Source of the DNA: Nematostella vectensis
Lineage: Eukaryota > Cnidaria > Anthozoa > Actiniaria > Edwardsiidae
Length of the DNA stretch: 64,000 nt
Assembly (NCBI RefSeq): GCF_932526225.1
Contig: NC_064036.1
Span: 10,175,519-10,239,518, forward strand
Direction: 5' to 3'
Part shown: positions 40,701 through 51,876 of the stretch, one piece after another
How the letters are laid out: the number at the start of each line of letters is the position of its first letter
Position numbering within the stretch: the first letter of the stretch is position 1
Notes under the pieces: model-generated
Told to the model about the DNA's origin: nothing
Seen by the model: the letters and a program-made list of their open reading frames with translations, nothing else
Databases searched by the model: none
Program-made: the position numbers and the translations under genes

Positions 40701-42989
40701 GCGGATGATTGTATCTGCTACAGGACTGTGCGTTCACAGGAGGACTGTAATCAGTTGCAGCGCGATATTGACAGCCTAACATCCTGGGCTGATAACTGGC
40801 TAATGGACTTTGCCTATCTCTATGTGCAAAACCATGCGAATCTCGACCAATACGCGCGATTACATCCCATATTTGTACCACCTAAGGGGTAGCGCGCTCG
40901 ACTCGGTCAAGGAAGTGAAGTACCTAGGTGTTACTATAACACACAACCTCGCACAAGCACGACGCTGACGTCACGAAATGGGCGAACAAGATCCTAGGCC
41001 TTCTCAGGAGAAACCTGCACTTCTGCGATGTGAAGACTAAGGAAGCAGCATACTTTGGCTTGGTGTCCGCCCGGTCATGGACTACGCATGTGCAGTTTGG
41101 GCCCCCCATACCCAAAATCTACTAAACGAGCTAGATAAAGTGCATCGGCGGGTGGTACGTTTTGTCACTTTCGACTTTTATTCATACGAGCCAGGGACCA
41201 TCACCCGACACTTACAAACGCTTGGTTGGCAGAGTGTCAAGGCTCGTCAGGAAGCGGCAACATTATGTCTGTTCAATTCTGTCCAATCAAACTTGCCGCT
41301 GTCCACTCTTTCAAAGCCTCTTCGGCGATCGGAAAGGACAAGCCACCCAGAACACTACGATATTCCATATGCTAGGACAAATATTTTCAAATACAGCTTT
41401 GTTCCACGAGCCATTCGGCTCTGGAACTCGCTAGAGGTTACTGTAGTTAGTAGCCATACTAAAGCCTTCGAGGCGGCTAATTAATTTAATTAGTACTATG
41501 CGCTGTGCAAATAATATATCTACATGATATGTTACACTATTTATTAAAGTGAAGAGCCACAACAACAGCTCTTTTGTAACCATCTTCGTCTATTTATTGT
41601 TTCCTTGGGTTTTCCCATGGTTAGAATGACTTTCAGCCTCGTTTAGTATTTTCATGTTTTACTCTTCCCTATTATAATTCCTTCACGCACGAAACCCTCC
41701 ATCGTTTCACGCAGCGCAACGACCCCGTTTTAAAAACGCTATCAATCACTTATTTATTTTAAATATTCGCTTTCATTTGGTGTTTTTGTAGGTTCTCGCC
41801 GCTTACTTCTTTCTCCTTTACGATCTGGCTACACTGCTGGGGGCCAAGCCTGGTAGGAGGCTAGCGAAGGACACATTTGATGTCATCAACATCGAATTCA
41901 ACTTGGCAATGGTAAAGAAACCAAGCATATCTTACAGCAGTATTCTTACTCCAGCCTTTATCGTATTTCGATGGTTATTCCTTAGTGCTTGATCCAGGAT
42001 TTTCTAAAGAGCGTCGGCGTTTCTTATGTATGCAGCAAAGGACTAAAACAAAGAACAGATCCTGGATTGACAAATATTCATGGGGTAGATTTTTTTGTTC
42101 GCCAATCCCGAGATAAGAGAATAACCGGAAAAGCTATAAGTCTATTATCAGCCCTAATATTATGTCACTGAGGTTTTCTTCTAAGGAAACGCATTAGAAA
42201 TCACAGGAGCCTTTTTCTCGTGCGATTATCAAATTGGTGCGGCAGGGTAAATGTATGTATTTGCTTGCTACGGCCAGTTATACCCATGCTCCATAATCAA
42301 AGATTAAAAATTCTCAAATATAGTTTCCATTTGATAGCAATAATCTATTTACCATGGCCGTATTCTTTGCACTGTTTGAGGAGGTCTATTCTCTAACCTT
42401 TCATATCTCTTTCAGGCCATGAAGATGCAAAAAATTATCTATGTTTCTTATCCTTATACTACACTCGGACAGCTTAACGTGGACTCGAAAGGAGTGGTGA
42501 GTACACTTTGCGTAAAGCGGTGCGCGCACTGTATTGTGGGGGGAGTCATTTTGTAAAGCGGTGTGCGCACTGTACCATGGGAGATGCTTTTGCGTATAAT
42601 GGGGCGCGAACTGATTTGTGGGATATTGCACGGTGGAGCTGATCATGGTTTCTGAGTGACTACGCCCTCTATCATCCAGATTGACGTCACGAGACTACGC
42701 CCTCGGACCATTTAGAAGATTGTCCATATTTGTATAGTCTGCTGTGTAAAGAGCAGCCATTTTTTACAGTAAAATAACCGTCAAAATTACATGGCATATT
42801 AACTTGTTATTTCTGGTATCACATTACTGTTATCCTTAATCCACTTGGCAGTTTGACTGGAAGAAGTACCATAATTTGCTGTATGGAGGGGTTCTTAAAA
42901 AACCTTTCACAGATGACGACATGGTGTACCTGGAGAACCCCAAGTATATAGAGTCGGTCCTCAAGGTCATCTGCCACTACCCTAAACGG
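25727..42989 (+). CDS. M13 (neprilysin/ECE-type) peptidase, N-terminal part only
   Basis: Seven exons fit: 25727-25829, 28072-28377, 37035-37300, 37791-37859, 41792-41911, 42416-42496 and 42852-42989 (361 codons, phases consistent). The first exon encodes a signal peptide (MMLKMIILVSLVYFASSLK). Exon 2 has the family hallmark: VCTTKACQDLSNII followed by MNPSVDPCKDLFEYSCGG. Exon 3 continues with TWYNTCMDKNQREKLG. Later exons match the alpha-helical cap (LAAYFFLLYDLATLLGA, FNLAM). M13 enzymes are zinc endopeptidases of about 700 residues with HExxH, ExxxD and NAYY motifs in the C-terminal half. None of these is found before the next gene at 44856. The last exon is followed directly by an in-frame TGA (42990-42992), which is also a possible GTGAGG donor. 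It is either a truncated product or a decayed gene. Confidence 0.85.
26962..27270. repeat. Composite CGTAAGCG repeat / MITE, M13 intron 1
   Basis: Four occurrences of GGTTCTCACG(C)GAC or its inverse (near 26965, 27020, 27155 and 27243) are interspersed with CGTAAGCG or CGCTTATG blocks in both orientations. It looks like nested inverted-repeat elements. The ORFs here are artefacts. Confidence 0.6.
27290..27880. mobile_element. Possible decayed pogo/Tigger-like fragment
   Basis: The right end read inwards begins CAGTAAAACCTCGAAACAAA, the style of pogo/Tigger termini. The interior has repeated TCGCGAAA/ATTTAAG and ATCGAG motifs in both orientations. A matching left terminus is not clear and no transposase ORF exists. 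Confidence 0.3.
28490..29163. other. M13 intron 2, 5' part: no clear feature
   Basis: Between exon 2 and the satellite seed region. It contains loosely palindromic, purine/pyrimidine-rich stretches (GGCGACGAAACGGAG; CTTCTCCGCTTGCGCCTCC) that may be an old foldback element. No convincing exon. Confidence 0.35.
29164..29280. repeat. Short-period precursor repeats beside the large array
   Basis: (TCTTATG)n, (TTAATG)n and again GGACTATG(TCTTATG)n immediately precede the first 20-bp unit. The words ACTATGTC and TATGTC are shared with the 20-bp unit, so this may be the seed of the array. Confidence 0.8.
29281..37017. repeat. 7.7-kb tandem array of a 20-bp unit
   Basis: About 387 head-to-tail units of CCTGAACTATGTCTATGTCT and variants. 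Variation is concentrated in the last seven bases (TATGTCT, TACGCCT, TATGCCT, TACGTCT, TATACCT), with rare changes elsewhere (GTCGACGTCT, CCTTAAC, CCAGAAC, an 18-bp GTCTGTCT unit). Long blocks of variants recur in the same order, showing higher-order duplication. Twenty is not divisible by three and the units bring stops into every frame, so it is not coding. It fills most of M13 intron 2 and stops about 17 bp before exon 3. Confidence 0.98.
37500..37790. repeat. 27-bp minisatellite in M13 intron 3
   Basis: About seven units containing TATGCGTTATATGTCGTCTT followed by TCTCTTGG run from about 37500 to 37720; a looser copy (GGATTATATGTCGTTTTTTT) supplies the pyrimidine tract of exon 4's acceptor. 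The hydrophobic ORFs across it are artefacts. Confidence 0.85.
38490..41484 (+). pseudogene. LINE zinc finger + endonuclease + reverse transcriptase, broken
   Basis: Pieces lie in different frames. 38490-38675 has a zinc-finger-like C-x2-C...C-x2-C-x4-WYHKKC...WICRAC. 38777-39480 is the endonuclease, with LPETK, YRP and LLGDFN motifs (the EEP/APE fold). 39960-40364 is the RT fingers (SAGPDRLHPKILKE, ILSDRQHPFRR). About 40385-40535 has FIIDFAKAFDKVPHERL; 40600-40830 has SGV-PQGTVLGPVLFNLF and the catalytic FADDC. 41077-41484 is the C-terminal region (ACAVWAPH, RAIRLWNSL). At least four frame changes separate these, so the copy is dead. Confidence 0.88.
38490..41560 (+). mobile_element. CR1/L2-like non-LTR retrotransposon, degenerate
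   Basis: A LINE body inserted in M13 intron 4 (37860-41791), same orientation as the host gene. It runs from a PHD-like zinc finger, through an APE-type endonuclease and reverse transcriptase, to a C-terminal conserved region ending at 41484, then a short A+T-rich tail. There is no LTR, no obvious poly-A and no clear target-site duplication. Just upstream (38160-38480) are C-runs and a 24-bp duplicated segment, probably another element's debris. Confidence 0.85.
42500..42645. repeat. Degenerate tandem repeat in M13 intron 6
   Basis: Three diverged units of about 45-55 bp, each with TTGCGTAAAGCGGTGCGCGC-like then ACTG and TGGG blocks. It starts immediately after the exon 6 donor. Confidence 0.6.
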
Positions 42990-43170
42990 TGAGGAAATCA
43001 TATGATTAGAGAGCCCAAGCAATCTCTCTCGCCATGCACGTGAGCAATTGACCTGTAGTATTAAGGCAATGGCCGCATTTTCGTGCACTGAAAAACCGTG
43101 ATCGAAATTTATATTTTGCGCTTTTCTAATGCTTCTGATGAAATAAAGGATCCACGTTTGCTCGTCATTT

Positions 43171-43205
43171 TCAATGGCTCTATATCAAGGATATAGAGCC
43201 ATTGA
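43171..43205. repeat. Perfect 16-bp palindrome with 3-nt loop
   Basis: TCAATGGCTCTATATC, loop AAG, then the exact inverse. A perfect 35-nt hairpin with no mismatch, about 180 bp after the last M13 exon. Confidence 0.9.
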
Positions 43206-44297
43206 TAAACGGCCCAAGCCGAAAGTCGAAGACCGCTCCACCTTATCTAGTTGCAAACGTTTGCGAATAATTAAACAATTACAGCATCAGACAAATACTT
43301 CTCAAATAATGTTTTGGGTTTGTCAAGAAGAAACCCGACGCGTTCGTGTTCTCATTTTATTTTTCAAAACCAAAATGCTCGGCCCTAAATAAAAAAGGGG
43401 CGTCGCATGTTTTTCAAGGGAGCTTGCAAATACTAACCATCAGCCCGACTTTTCATTATAAGTACTGAAAATATGTTATGACAGATTTCCCTTTCTGAGT
43501 TGTTCACCATGGTGGTCGCATCCCCTTCACCCCCTTTTGGCCACGCCTTAATAGGTGGCCCCCTTCCCAATCCCCTACTCATAAAAGAGGAAAATAAAGA
43601 AAAAGAAGAAGAGTGAGAATAAGAAGTTCATTTCGTTCTTCCGCTCATATCTCGCATCTGTACCCGTTGAAAAGCACAAACGGCATTGCAAGTTCAGGAA
43701 TTTCACGCGTGGGAGATGTATTCGAAAAGAATTTGACAGGAATACGAAGTGTATCGCATCGTGAAAAAAATAGGCGGTAAGAAAGCTGGGCAAGAAATCG
43801 AAACAATCAAAATTATTTTCTCACCCGATGCTTACCTGGGTATCTGCTTACTTTGAATTATACCAATTTTGTTAGAAAACAAATTCTTGAATAAAGAAAT
43901 AATTTTCTCTTATATACTGAGAATTTTAAATGAAGATGATTAAACAACTAAATGGAATAATGTAATGAGTTTTAGAAATAAACAGTGGTATAACGATTAT
44001 AGCCTGACTCTATATTACCAATACCATGCACATGACTTGCAACTGTCAAATACAAAAGCGATAACCGATCCGGATCATCAATCAATAACCCCTATGTGTT
44101 TTTATTTTCACTGTCATTTATCAAGTAAATCAAGAGACAATATACTGTTATCAATATTTTTTTTTAAATCTTAAGAAGCATTTTATTTTCTTAGGAGAGA
44201 GCATTTCACGAGTATATATGGACAATAACAGAGATGGCTGAAAATAATTGCGAGTTTTGGGCATAATCGGTAAACATGTATAGGTCTACCGCACCAA

Positions 44298-44392
44298 CAA
44301 GTCTCAAAGATTGCCATGCATGTCTAAGTATAAGCACATGTCTAAGTATAGCACTTGTACTGTGAAACTGCGAATGGCTCATTAAGTTTGTA
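44298..44392 (+). pseudogene. Degenerate 5' 18S rRNA fragment
   Basis: Contains GTCTCAAAGATT, GCCATGCATGTCTAAGTATA and CTTGTACTGTGAAACTGCGA followed by ATGGCTCATTAA, in the order of the universal 5' end of eukaryotic 18S rRNA. Relative to the canonical gene, the AAG after AAAGATT is missing, and CATGTCTAAGTATA is duplicated in the middle. Flanks are not rRNA. It is a pseudogene fragment or part of a chimeric (SINE-like) retroposed element. Confidence 0.85.
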
Positions 44393-44855
44393 CCCTTTTA
44401 TAAGGCACATCTTACACAACCACGCCCACACAAGCCTCTCCTAGCTGCGCCCATTGCAAAAGATACCCCCAAAGGCCACGACCATACAGGGCACACATAC
44501 TGGTAAAATCCGTACCAATCTGAGCACACACAAATTCAAACAGAATAGCGCTCTTTGCAGAGCGTGGAGCTTGTTTTGATATCAATATTTTTCGCGTTTC
44601 TGTCACACAAAATTGTGAAATTTGCGAATTTTAAGAAGCAAAAGTATCGATTGAAAGAGCGACCGTACCTTAACTTAACCTTAGCTACGCCCTGTTTATT
44701 TTAGTAAAGAGCACATGTCGAGAATATAAGATTGAAGGCCTCATATCCAATCAGAGTGCCTCTTTGTCTTTGCGTCTCGACATCAATCACTGTTGCATTG
44801 ACGCCTCATCCTCAGTTCGTTGTCGTTTAGTTCGTTGGCGCCGTTTTAATCAGCT

Positions 44856-47800
44856 ATGGCGTCTTTGCTTGTGGCGTGTTTCACGTTAGCTTTCTGCTGT
44901 GTGAGCATCGTTGAAGGCAAAGAAATTACGGAAAACGATAGATTAAAGCTTAGCGGACAAGATTACGTTCGCTTTGAACCAACCGCAACCAAGAAAACAG
45001 CGAATAACTTGACATTGAGTTTCAAGACGATTCACCCGAACGGCCTTCTGTTCTTCACGGGGAATTTGGGCGTACAACACATCGCTGTTTACCTTCAACA
45101 CTGCAAACTCATGTAAGTATTATTGTTACTTTTTTGCTTGCAACATTTTTTGTGCAACTTTTGTGGCATTCCGCTGTATTTTACAGATATAGTTGGAGTT
45201 TGGAGATATAAATGAAAAAAAGAGAAGTCCTTGCATAAAAAAAACATGCTTGGACATACTGCTGAACTAAGTTGGGACACGTTTCCAAGAAAACACAAAA
45301 CGCACTTTCAGCCCAATATCGATATGTGTGTCCCTGGGAATTTCGTAAAGTTTAAACTCTGAATGAGAACCGCCTGGTGGCAAAAAAAAAAAAAAAGATA
45401 ACGTTCAAGCAAAAAATAAAAAAAAGCTTTCCTAAATGTATCAACACGTAAACCTAACCCAATCCTAATAAACCCCTTTACCCTAACCTCCTTTTGATAC
45501 ATTTAGGAAGACCAAAAAAACGTTCTTATCCAATCTGTTTTTAATTTAACCCGACAATCTACATAAAGCAAATGACAAGAGCAAATAAAGAAAGAGAGTT
45601 CTAGAAGTTCTACGGAGACAAGAATATCGCCTTTTCCGTACGTAATCACATACTTTCATTATTCTTAGAGTAAATGCTACGCTCTGCCCGACACAAGTTG
45701 GATTCTGTCGCTACAATAACGCCTTCTTCGGAAAAAACATTTGCGATGCTCGATGGCACAGCGTCCACCTCTTGCACCATGGAACAGGAATTTGCCTCAG
45801 ACTGGATGGGAAATGGCGTAATGGAAGTATCCCAGGTAGGTATGGAGGGAGAGGAAAAAGAAAAAAAATCCAACCAAAAAAAAAACACAACCAAACTTGT
45901 GTTTAGAGTACTATTCCAAACAACTTCAGGATTAAAGTTTCCCAGAGTTTGAAGTATTTTCTATGCTTTTAATGCGAGATTTTGTTCGAATAGAAAAAGC
46001 ATAATCTACCAAATCACTCAATCATTTTATTCGATTACATTCAACATGTTTATGTGAAAGAAAAACCTCAAAAAGCTCAACCCACATCAACTTATCTCCT
46101 GTGCTTTTTCTTAGACGTTTTGGTTATTTTTTTAAATACGAATGACCTTTTGGTATCTAGGTTAAAATAATAAATCAATCTATAATAGCTTATTATTAAG
46201 AAACATTTTTTTTTTATTTTCTTGATTTTTATAATCTTAATGCAATATGTTTTATACACTTTATATATATGTATTTTAAATTACTGTAAAACGTTTCTTA
46301 AACTGTAATAATTGTAGCCTGAGTATCAGGCGATTTAATTTTTCAAAAGTCGGAGAGGAAAAATTAAAGTACGCCTGACACAAATACTAGACGCGACGCC
46401 CCTTTCCAGGCCACTGTCAAAATAGTCGGCTGTCAATTTTCCATAGACTCGCGTGGTGGCACAGTCAAATGCCCAAATCAAATTGTAAACAGCATTTATG
46501 TATATCAAAACTACATTGGTGTTAGATGCAAGGGTAATAATTTTAGTAACGACGAACCCCGGTGAGGGTAACTTTATGCTAAATGTTTGAAACGCAAAGA
46601 GGGCTCAGGAGATTTACGATTTTTAAGTATATGACCACGATTATTAGGATACTTTGTCAGCGATTTCTTAAAGGGGCCGTATGACGAGTTTCTTAAAATA
46701 CGTCCTCTCGCGCGGAAATGTAAAGATAAAGCGTTAAATTATCAGGTTCCAAATGCTCCAAGTGAAATATCGAGTTGAAATATGTTTTGTTTAAACCTGA
46801 ATACAGCAATTTTTGGCCGCCATTATTCACTTGCAATCGAACGATTGAACGCTGTGATGTCACTTGTCCCGACTTTGGGATGGAATGCCTCGCTCTGAGT
46901 CGCAAAAAAATCACAGCACGCACAGAGAGTGGGGCGAGGATTTAACCAGAGAATTCAGCGCAATACGATTTACTCAATGAAAGTACCCCCAAATTAGATA
47001 GGCTAGAGGTCTGTCGTGCTGAAACGTTGAATAAGCAAGCTAAAAAGGTGGAAGGAGAAAGCCCTGAAACAGAAAGACTACAAAGCCAAGTAACAACCGT
47101 CTTGACTTTGTGAATTACCCAAAACAAACTGCATGATGGTGAGTTAAGAATACGATCTTACGAGCTCAGAAGAGCTCATGTTTGTACAGCGCCTTTTTAC
47201 GAGTGCGCGCCATTTTGATTTTGAAAGGCACCCCTTTGAAATCACACTGAAAAGCTTGAATATCATTCTGTTCCCACAGCAGAATTTTCAATATATTGCA
47301 TTTGGTCATTATATTTGGCGATCCTTTGAGTGGGATCTCTGTACTATTTTATTATACCCTATCGACACTTCACAAAAAGCCATGAATAATAAAATCATCA
47401 GAACAAATAGATTAGTTCCATATTTTATTTAATTTCCCATGCATTAGAATATTTTGTGACAGTCTTCAAGCTAACTATTTTTAGATAGTTAAAAAGGGAG
47501 CTTATTCCAAAATTAAAAAATTAAAAAAGACCAAACTTTTGCTGTAAACTGTATTAAGGCAGTGAGGGATTAGAGGGAATGAGCATAGTTGTGCCAACAC
47601 ACTTCTGACACACTACAGTAACTCAAGAACAATCTGAAAGATATTTTGTTAGGAGTCATCTGAAATAGAATAAACAAAATAATTAGAATCTTCTAAGGTC
47701 ACTACCTTAGAAGTTCAAGGAGAAAGTGAGCTGTCACTCATCAATCATGTCTCATACCAACATCACAACATTGGCCGTAACTAGGCAGGTTTTTGAACAA

Positions 47801-50800
47801 TGGAATCGAGCGTTGTTTCACTCCCTATTTTATATAGAACCTCGAAGTTAGGTTCGGAGAGCGTTCGGGCTAGTCACGAACACTTGAGGCTATGGTTACT
47901 CAGTACCGTTCAAATGTTTCCAGAGTTGAAAACAAAGATCGCTTGGGTTTTTAGACAAGAGAAATAGAAATATAACGAGAAAGGATTTCGCTTAATCTGG
48001 AGGCAGGAGTCATTTCGCCTAAAGGTTAAAGATATTTTATACGCTGAATACAATATCCAACACAAATTGGGAATGCATTTTTGTTTATTTTATCAAGAAA
48101 TCTCTGAAAAAGTATCCTTATTCCCGTGATATGACTGCAGATCCACACATCACTAAATTACTACAGGATATTTACATCACCAATTTACTACAAGCTTTTT
48201 CGTCTAAATAGACAAACTTGAACACAAATGCCACTATTTGATAAGCTCACTCAATGAACAACTCGCAGGAACTGCCGCTAACAATCCCAAGCATTCATCG
48301 TTCTCACAGACAAATTTCTCGAATATGCAGCTCCTGGTCTGTCTAAAAATTTGATAGCTACTACTAATGATGTCTGTATGGGGGGGGGGTGAATAGGTTC
48401 GCGGATCGGAGGATTCAGCCCCAAAATGCTCACGGATGACGGATTTTGATGATTATTTCAGCAGATTGACAGATTTTGGAAATACGGCGGATCACGGATC
48501 TGTTGACAATTTTGGCACAGATTTCGGATTTCGACTGCTTTGACGGTCGAATTTCGGATTTTAAATGAATTTCAATCGATGCTATTGTTTATCTGTCAAA
48601 CCATGCGGATCTAAAAATATCTGCGGATCCACGGATTTGCCCCGAAAATGTTGCGGATCGGCGAATTTACATACCCCTATTCACCCCTCCCCCTGTAGTA
48701 TTAAGCAGCTTCTATGACATCCAGCGCCTTAGTAGATTTTCGCTTCAAAAAACGATACCAATAAAAAATAAACACGCAATGACTGGCCTTGGCAAAACAT
48801 TTGAACATCTAACCTGAGTATCAGGCGGAATTTTTCCGAAGAAATATATATATTTTTTAATTTTATAGAAAACGATTTCTCTGATTCTGCTAACTCAAGG
48901 TCAAAAGCACTTTTGGAGTCTGCCATTACTCTTAGAACGAGCAGTTGACAGGCTAGGGTACTATATATAGCTGAACCAATCAGAGCGTCCCATTTGAGTA
49001 CCCTTTGTTGTTTTTTTACCAATCAGGAGCCATGCCGGAATCCGGCATGAGAACATGCGATTTGAACAGTACTATCAGATCCAAGAAACATAAGAGGGCC
49101 TGATACTCAGGTTATAATAATTGTTGCAGTAGCTACATGAACCCTCATCGAAATTTTTTTCTTGAAAACAAATAAAAAATTTACTTTTAAAAATAATAAC
49201 CAGGAAAATATCTTAGAACCATGTTTCATACAGTGGAATATATTGGAGTTGAAAGAAGGTCCCCAAATGGGACTAGGGCAAGGCCAACAAAAAGCATACA
49301 ATGCACATTGTTTTTAGAATTAAAATTATTATATCCTCATTGATGTAAATTATCTGCGCTCACTGCTGTGCTTGTTTCATCTAACAGGGCCAAGCTTTGT
49401 AAAGATAACAAGCTCAAAGGTTTACATTGGTGGGACTACCTCCTTGGAAAAAGAGTTGGGCATCCCTAATTTCCAAGGCTGCATAAAGAATGTCCATGTA
49501 GAAGGCACCAACATTCTTGCAAAGCCTCAAAGCCCCAATATGCACATTGTTGGGAAGCCAGCCAAAGGTTGCACAGCACAGGGGAAACCAATTGGATTTC
49601 CAGATCCTTATGGCTATGTGCGTGTGCTTCGGCTTGACAACAGTTGTAAAGTGGTCACAGGAAAACTGAGGATTCACCTTTTCTTCAGGACCTATAGCGA
49701 GTTTGGAACTTTGATTTACATTTCTGCGAGCAACATGGATATTGTGCTTACACATCGAAGAGGAAAACTTTTTATATCTACCATATTTGGCAGGCATTAC
49801 ATTATAGAACGCATTGGGAAGGGACTTGCTGATGGTAATTGGCACAACGTGACTGTGCAAGTGTCAAGAAGAGGCTTTTCCCTAGCTGTTGATCGGATCG
49901 AACCTGTACAAGTTAGCTTCTGGGTGCAGATAGCAGAGTTCCGGTGGTTTACTGCCATTTACTTAGGAGTTGCATGGGATTTGCAACCTGGATTTGTAGG
50001 ATGCATGAAGGATGTTAAGATAAGAGGTGTGAAGATCAGGGATCAATCTGTTATCAGATATCATGGCCCAAAGTTTGGTGTTTGTCCATTAGAAAACTAC
50101 TGTTTCCCTAATCCATGTCTGAATGGTGGAGTGTGCCATACCTGGTATAATAAGTACACATGTGATTGCTACAAAACCTTTTATACTGGGAGCACATGTG
50201 AAATGCCACTACTTCTCAAAGCTACATGCGAAGGATACAATCTATCCAACAAATCCAGCTGCTTTATTGATGTTGATGGCAAAGGGGCTCAAGCGCCTTT
50301 CCTTGTTCTTTGCTACAAGTCACTCTCAGGGAAGATTGTAACAAGCATAGCTCACAACAAAAACACCACACAGCAGGTTTCTGATACTGAAAAAACTTTG
50401 GATTTGTCACAAAATGGTGTTCCTGATGTGAACTTCCTTCATGAGATCAAGTATTCCACAGCCATACAAGGCATCACAGCAGTGATAGAAAAAAGTGTGG
50501 AATGCAGACAACTGATTATGTTAACATCATTGAAGAAGGGAGCTGGTGGTGTAACACTGAAGTGGATTTCAAGAAGTGGTTCACTCCACTCATGGGTTGA
50601 TGGGACTATCAAAAACATGGACCAGCCAGAAAGTCAGCAAACAAGCCAGACAGACTGTGACACAATTAACAGCCTTGTAGGGGATGATAATACGCTTTGC
50701 AACTTTACAGGTAAAAATAAAAATATTGCATGTCACTATTGGGTACGGCATTTTATAATAACCATCCTATCACGGACAGGGGGGGGAATATTACAGAGTT

Positions 50801-51876
50801 TTTCTATACATTCACTGTAATTTCAAGCCTACTCCCTCTATGATCACACTAGTATCCAGAATGCTTGGCTGCACTTGACAGATCTCCAATGTACGGTAAT
50901 GAATCCAACAACCGTCACACAATTTCTTTATATGTGACTCCTGATTGCTTTTATCATAAAATAAGTTTACCCATTAAAATCAATGGGTGTCTATCATTAA
51001 AAATAATATAGTATCACAAATAGCTGACAAAAATTTTTTCATCAGTAGAAGGGTGATTTGTTTTTCAAATTTCAGGTAATACTGTTATTTTATTGATAAT
51101 TTTTTTTGTAGTAATTACCAGTTGAATGACTGAACCTTAGTCTATAACTGTCTGTAAATTTTTTTACATTTTTATTATAATTTTTATTTTTTTTATAATT
51201 TTCAGGATATCTTACAGATAAAATGGTCCTACCAGTAATGGGTTTGGTATTTAGCTCTGATGACTATGGAGCCAACTTTCAGCTAGGCCCTCTCGAATGT
51301 TTTGGTTCAAATAGCAGTTTCCTCACAGACAAAGCTACCCAACCATCAAAACAAGTTTGCAAGCCGTCAGAGGTCAGTGCACAGAACCCCATGCAAGTAG
51401 TAGCCCCTCTCCAAGAGTCTATGCATAATAACAGCCTTGAAGAACTGTACAAGAAATATATCAAGTCGCTTGATGCAGAAGATACACATTTAAAATCGAT
51501 TTCCACCAGTGCACACCCATCCAGAGCAACAACAACTGCAAAACCATTACCCAAACAGTACCAACCGACGAGTGATGAGACCCATGCAGCTTCTCCCCTG
51601 GAGAGTACCAACCCTTGGTCTGGAAACCTGATGTTTTTACTGCTTGTGACCCTGATGTTTCTAGTACTTCTGCTTTTGGTTGGGGTCATGATCTATTACA
51701 TTAGACGGAAAGGCTGCTACCATATGTGCTTATCAGAGCTGAACTGCATTCAGCAGTGGAAAGATGCCCACTGTGACGACATCGCCCCACCTCAGGAATC
51801 CGACCCTTGGATGACCATCAACGCTGGAGGCTACAATGTTAAGACTGGCAAGATTACATACGGTGCTTTTGTATGA
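44856..51876 (+). CDS. Caspr/neurexin-IV-like single-pass receptor (copy 1, complete)
   Basis: Exons 44856-45112, 45669-45835, 49388-50710 and 51206-51876, all GT-AG and in phase; 805 residues. A signal peptide (MASLLVACFTLAFCCVSIVEG) is followed by a laminin-G domain spanning exons 1-3 (TLSFKTIHPNGLLFFTGN; DARWHSVHLL; GIPNFQGCIKNVHVEG). A second LamG follows (about 165-370), then an EGF domain (CFPNPCLNGGVC...CDCYKTFYTGSTCE, about 378-411) and a fibrinogen-like region (IDVDGKGAQAPFLVLCY) ending GYLTDKMVLPVMGLVF, as in contactin-associated proteins. One TM helix lies near 722-747, followed by RRKGCYH, resembling the Caspr juxtamembrane protein-4.1 site. The discoidin domain and further LamG units of vertebrate Caspr (about 1300 aa) are absent. 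Likely a cell-surface adhesion protein at epithelial or neural contacts. Confidence 0.9.
46316..46382. repeat. Short MITE with CCTGAGTATCAGGC end
   Basis: Starts AGCCTGAGTATCAGGCG and includes an imperfect inverted repeat (TTTAATTTTTC / GAAAAATTAAAG), closing with GCCTGAC. The same terminus bounds the element at 48811-49117. It lies in intron 2 of the receptor gene. Confidence 0.5.
48377..48697. repeat. GGTGAATAGG-ended MITE
   Basis: The left G-run plus GGTGAATAGG is mirrored by CCTATTCACC plus a C-run at the right. The interior is full of CGGAT/ATCCG words (CGGATCACGGATCTG, GCGGATCCACGGATTTG). About 320 bp, no ORF, in intron 2 of the receptor gene. Confidence 0.7.
48811..49117. repeat. MITE with 16-bp terminal inverted repeats
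   Basis: The left AACCTGAGTATCAGGC and the right GCCTGATACTCAGGTT are exact inverses. About 305 bp, no coding capacity. A related short copy lies at 46316-46382. It ends about 270 bp before the exon 3 acceptor of the receptor gene. Confidence 0.85.

Larger units (their letters stand above)
42990..44855. other. Region between truncated M13 gene and receptor gene
   Basis: I looked here for the missing M13 catalytic exons (HExxH, ExxxD, NAYY) in all plus-strand frames and found none. It contains the palindrome at 43171-43205 and the 18S-like fragment at 44298-44392. The last few hundred bases should hold the promoter of the gene starting at 44856. Confidence 0.5.

Noticed and set aside
46409-46585. 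Possible extra receptor exon after ccctttccag
   Set aside because: The open frame there does not match the phase left by exon 2, and exon 2 joins 49388 perfectly in both frame and LamG homology.
49414-49860. 148-aa minus-strand ORF repeated in each receptor copy
   Set aside because: Antisense shadow of exon 3; conserved only because the exon is.
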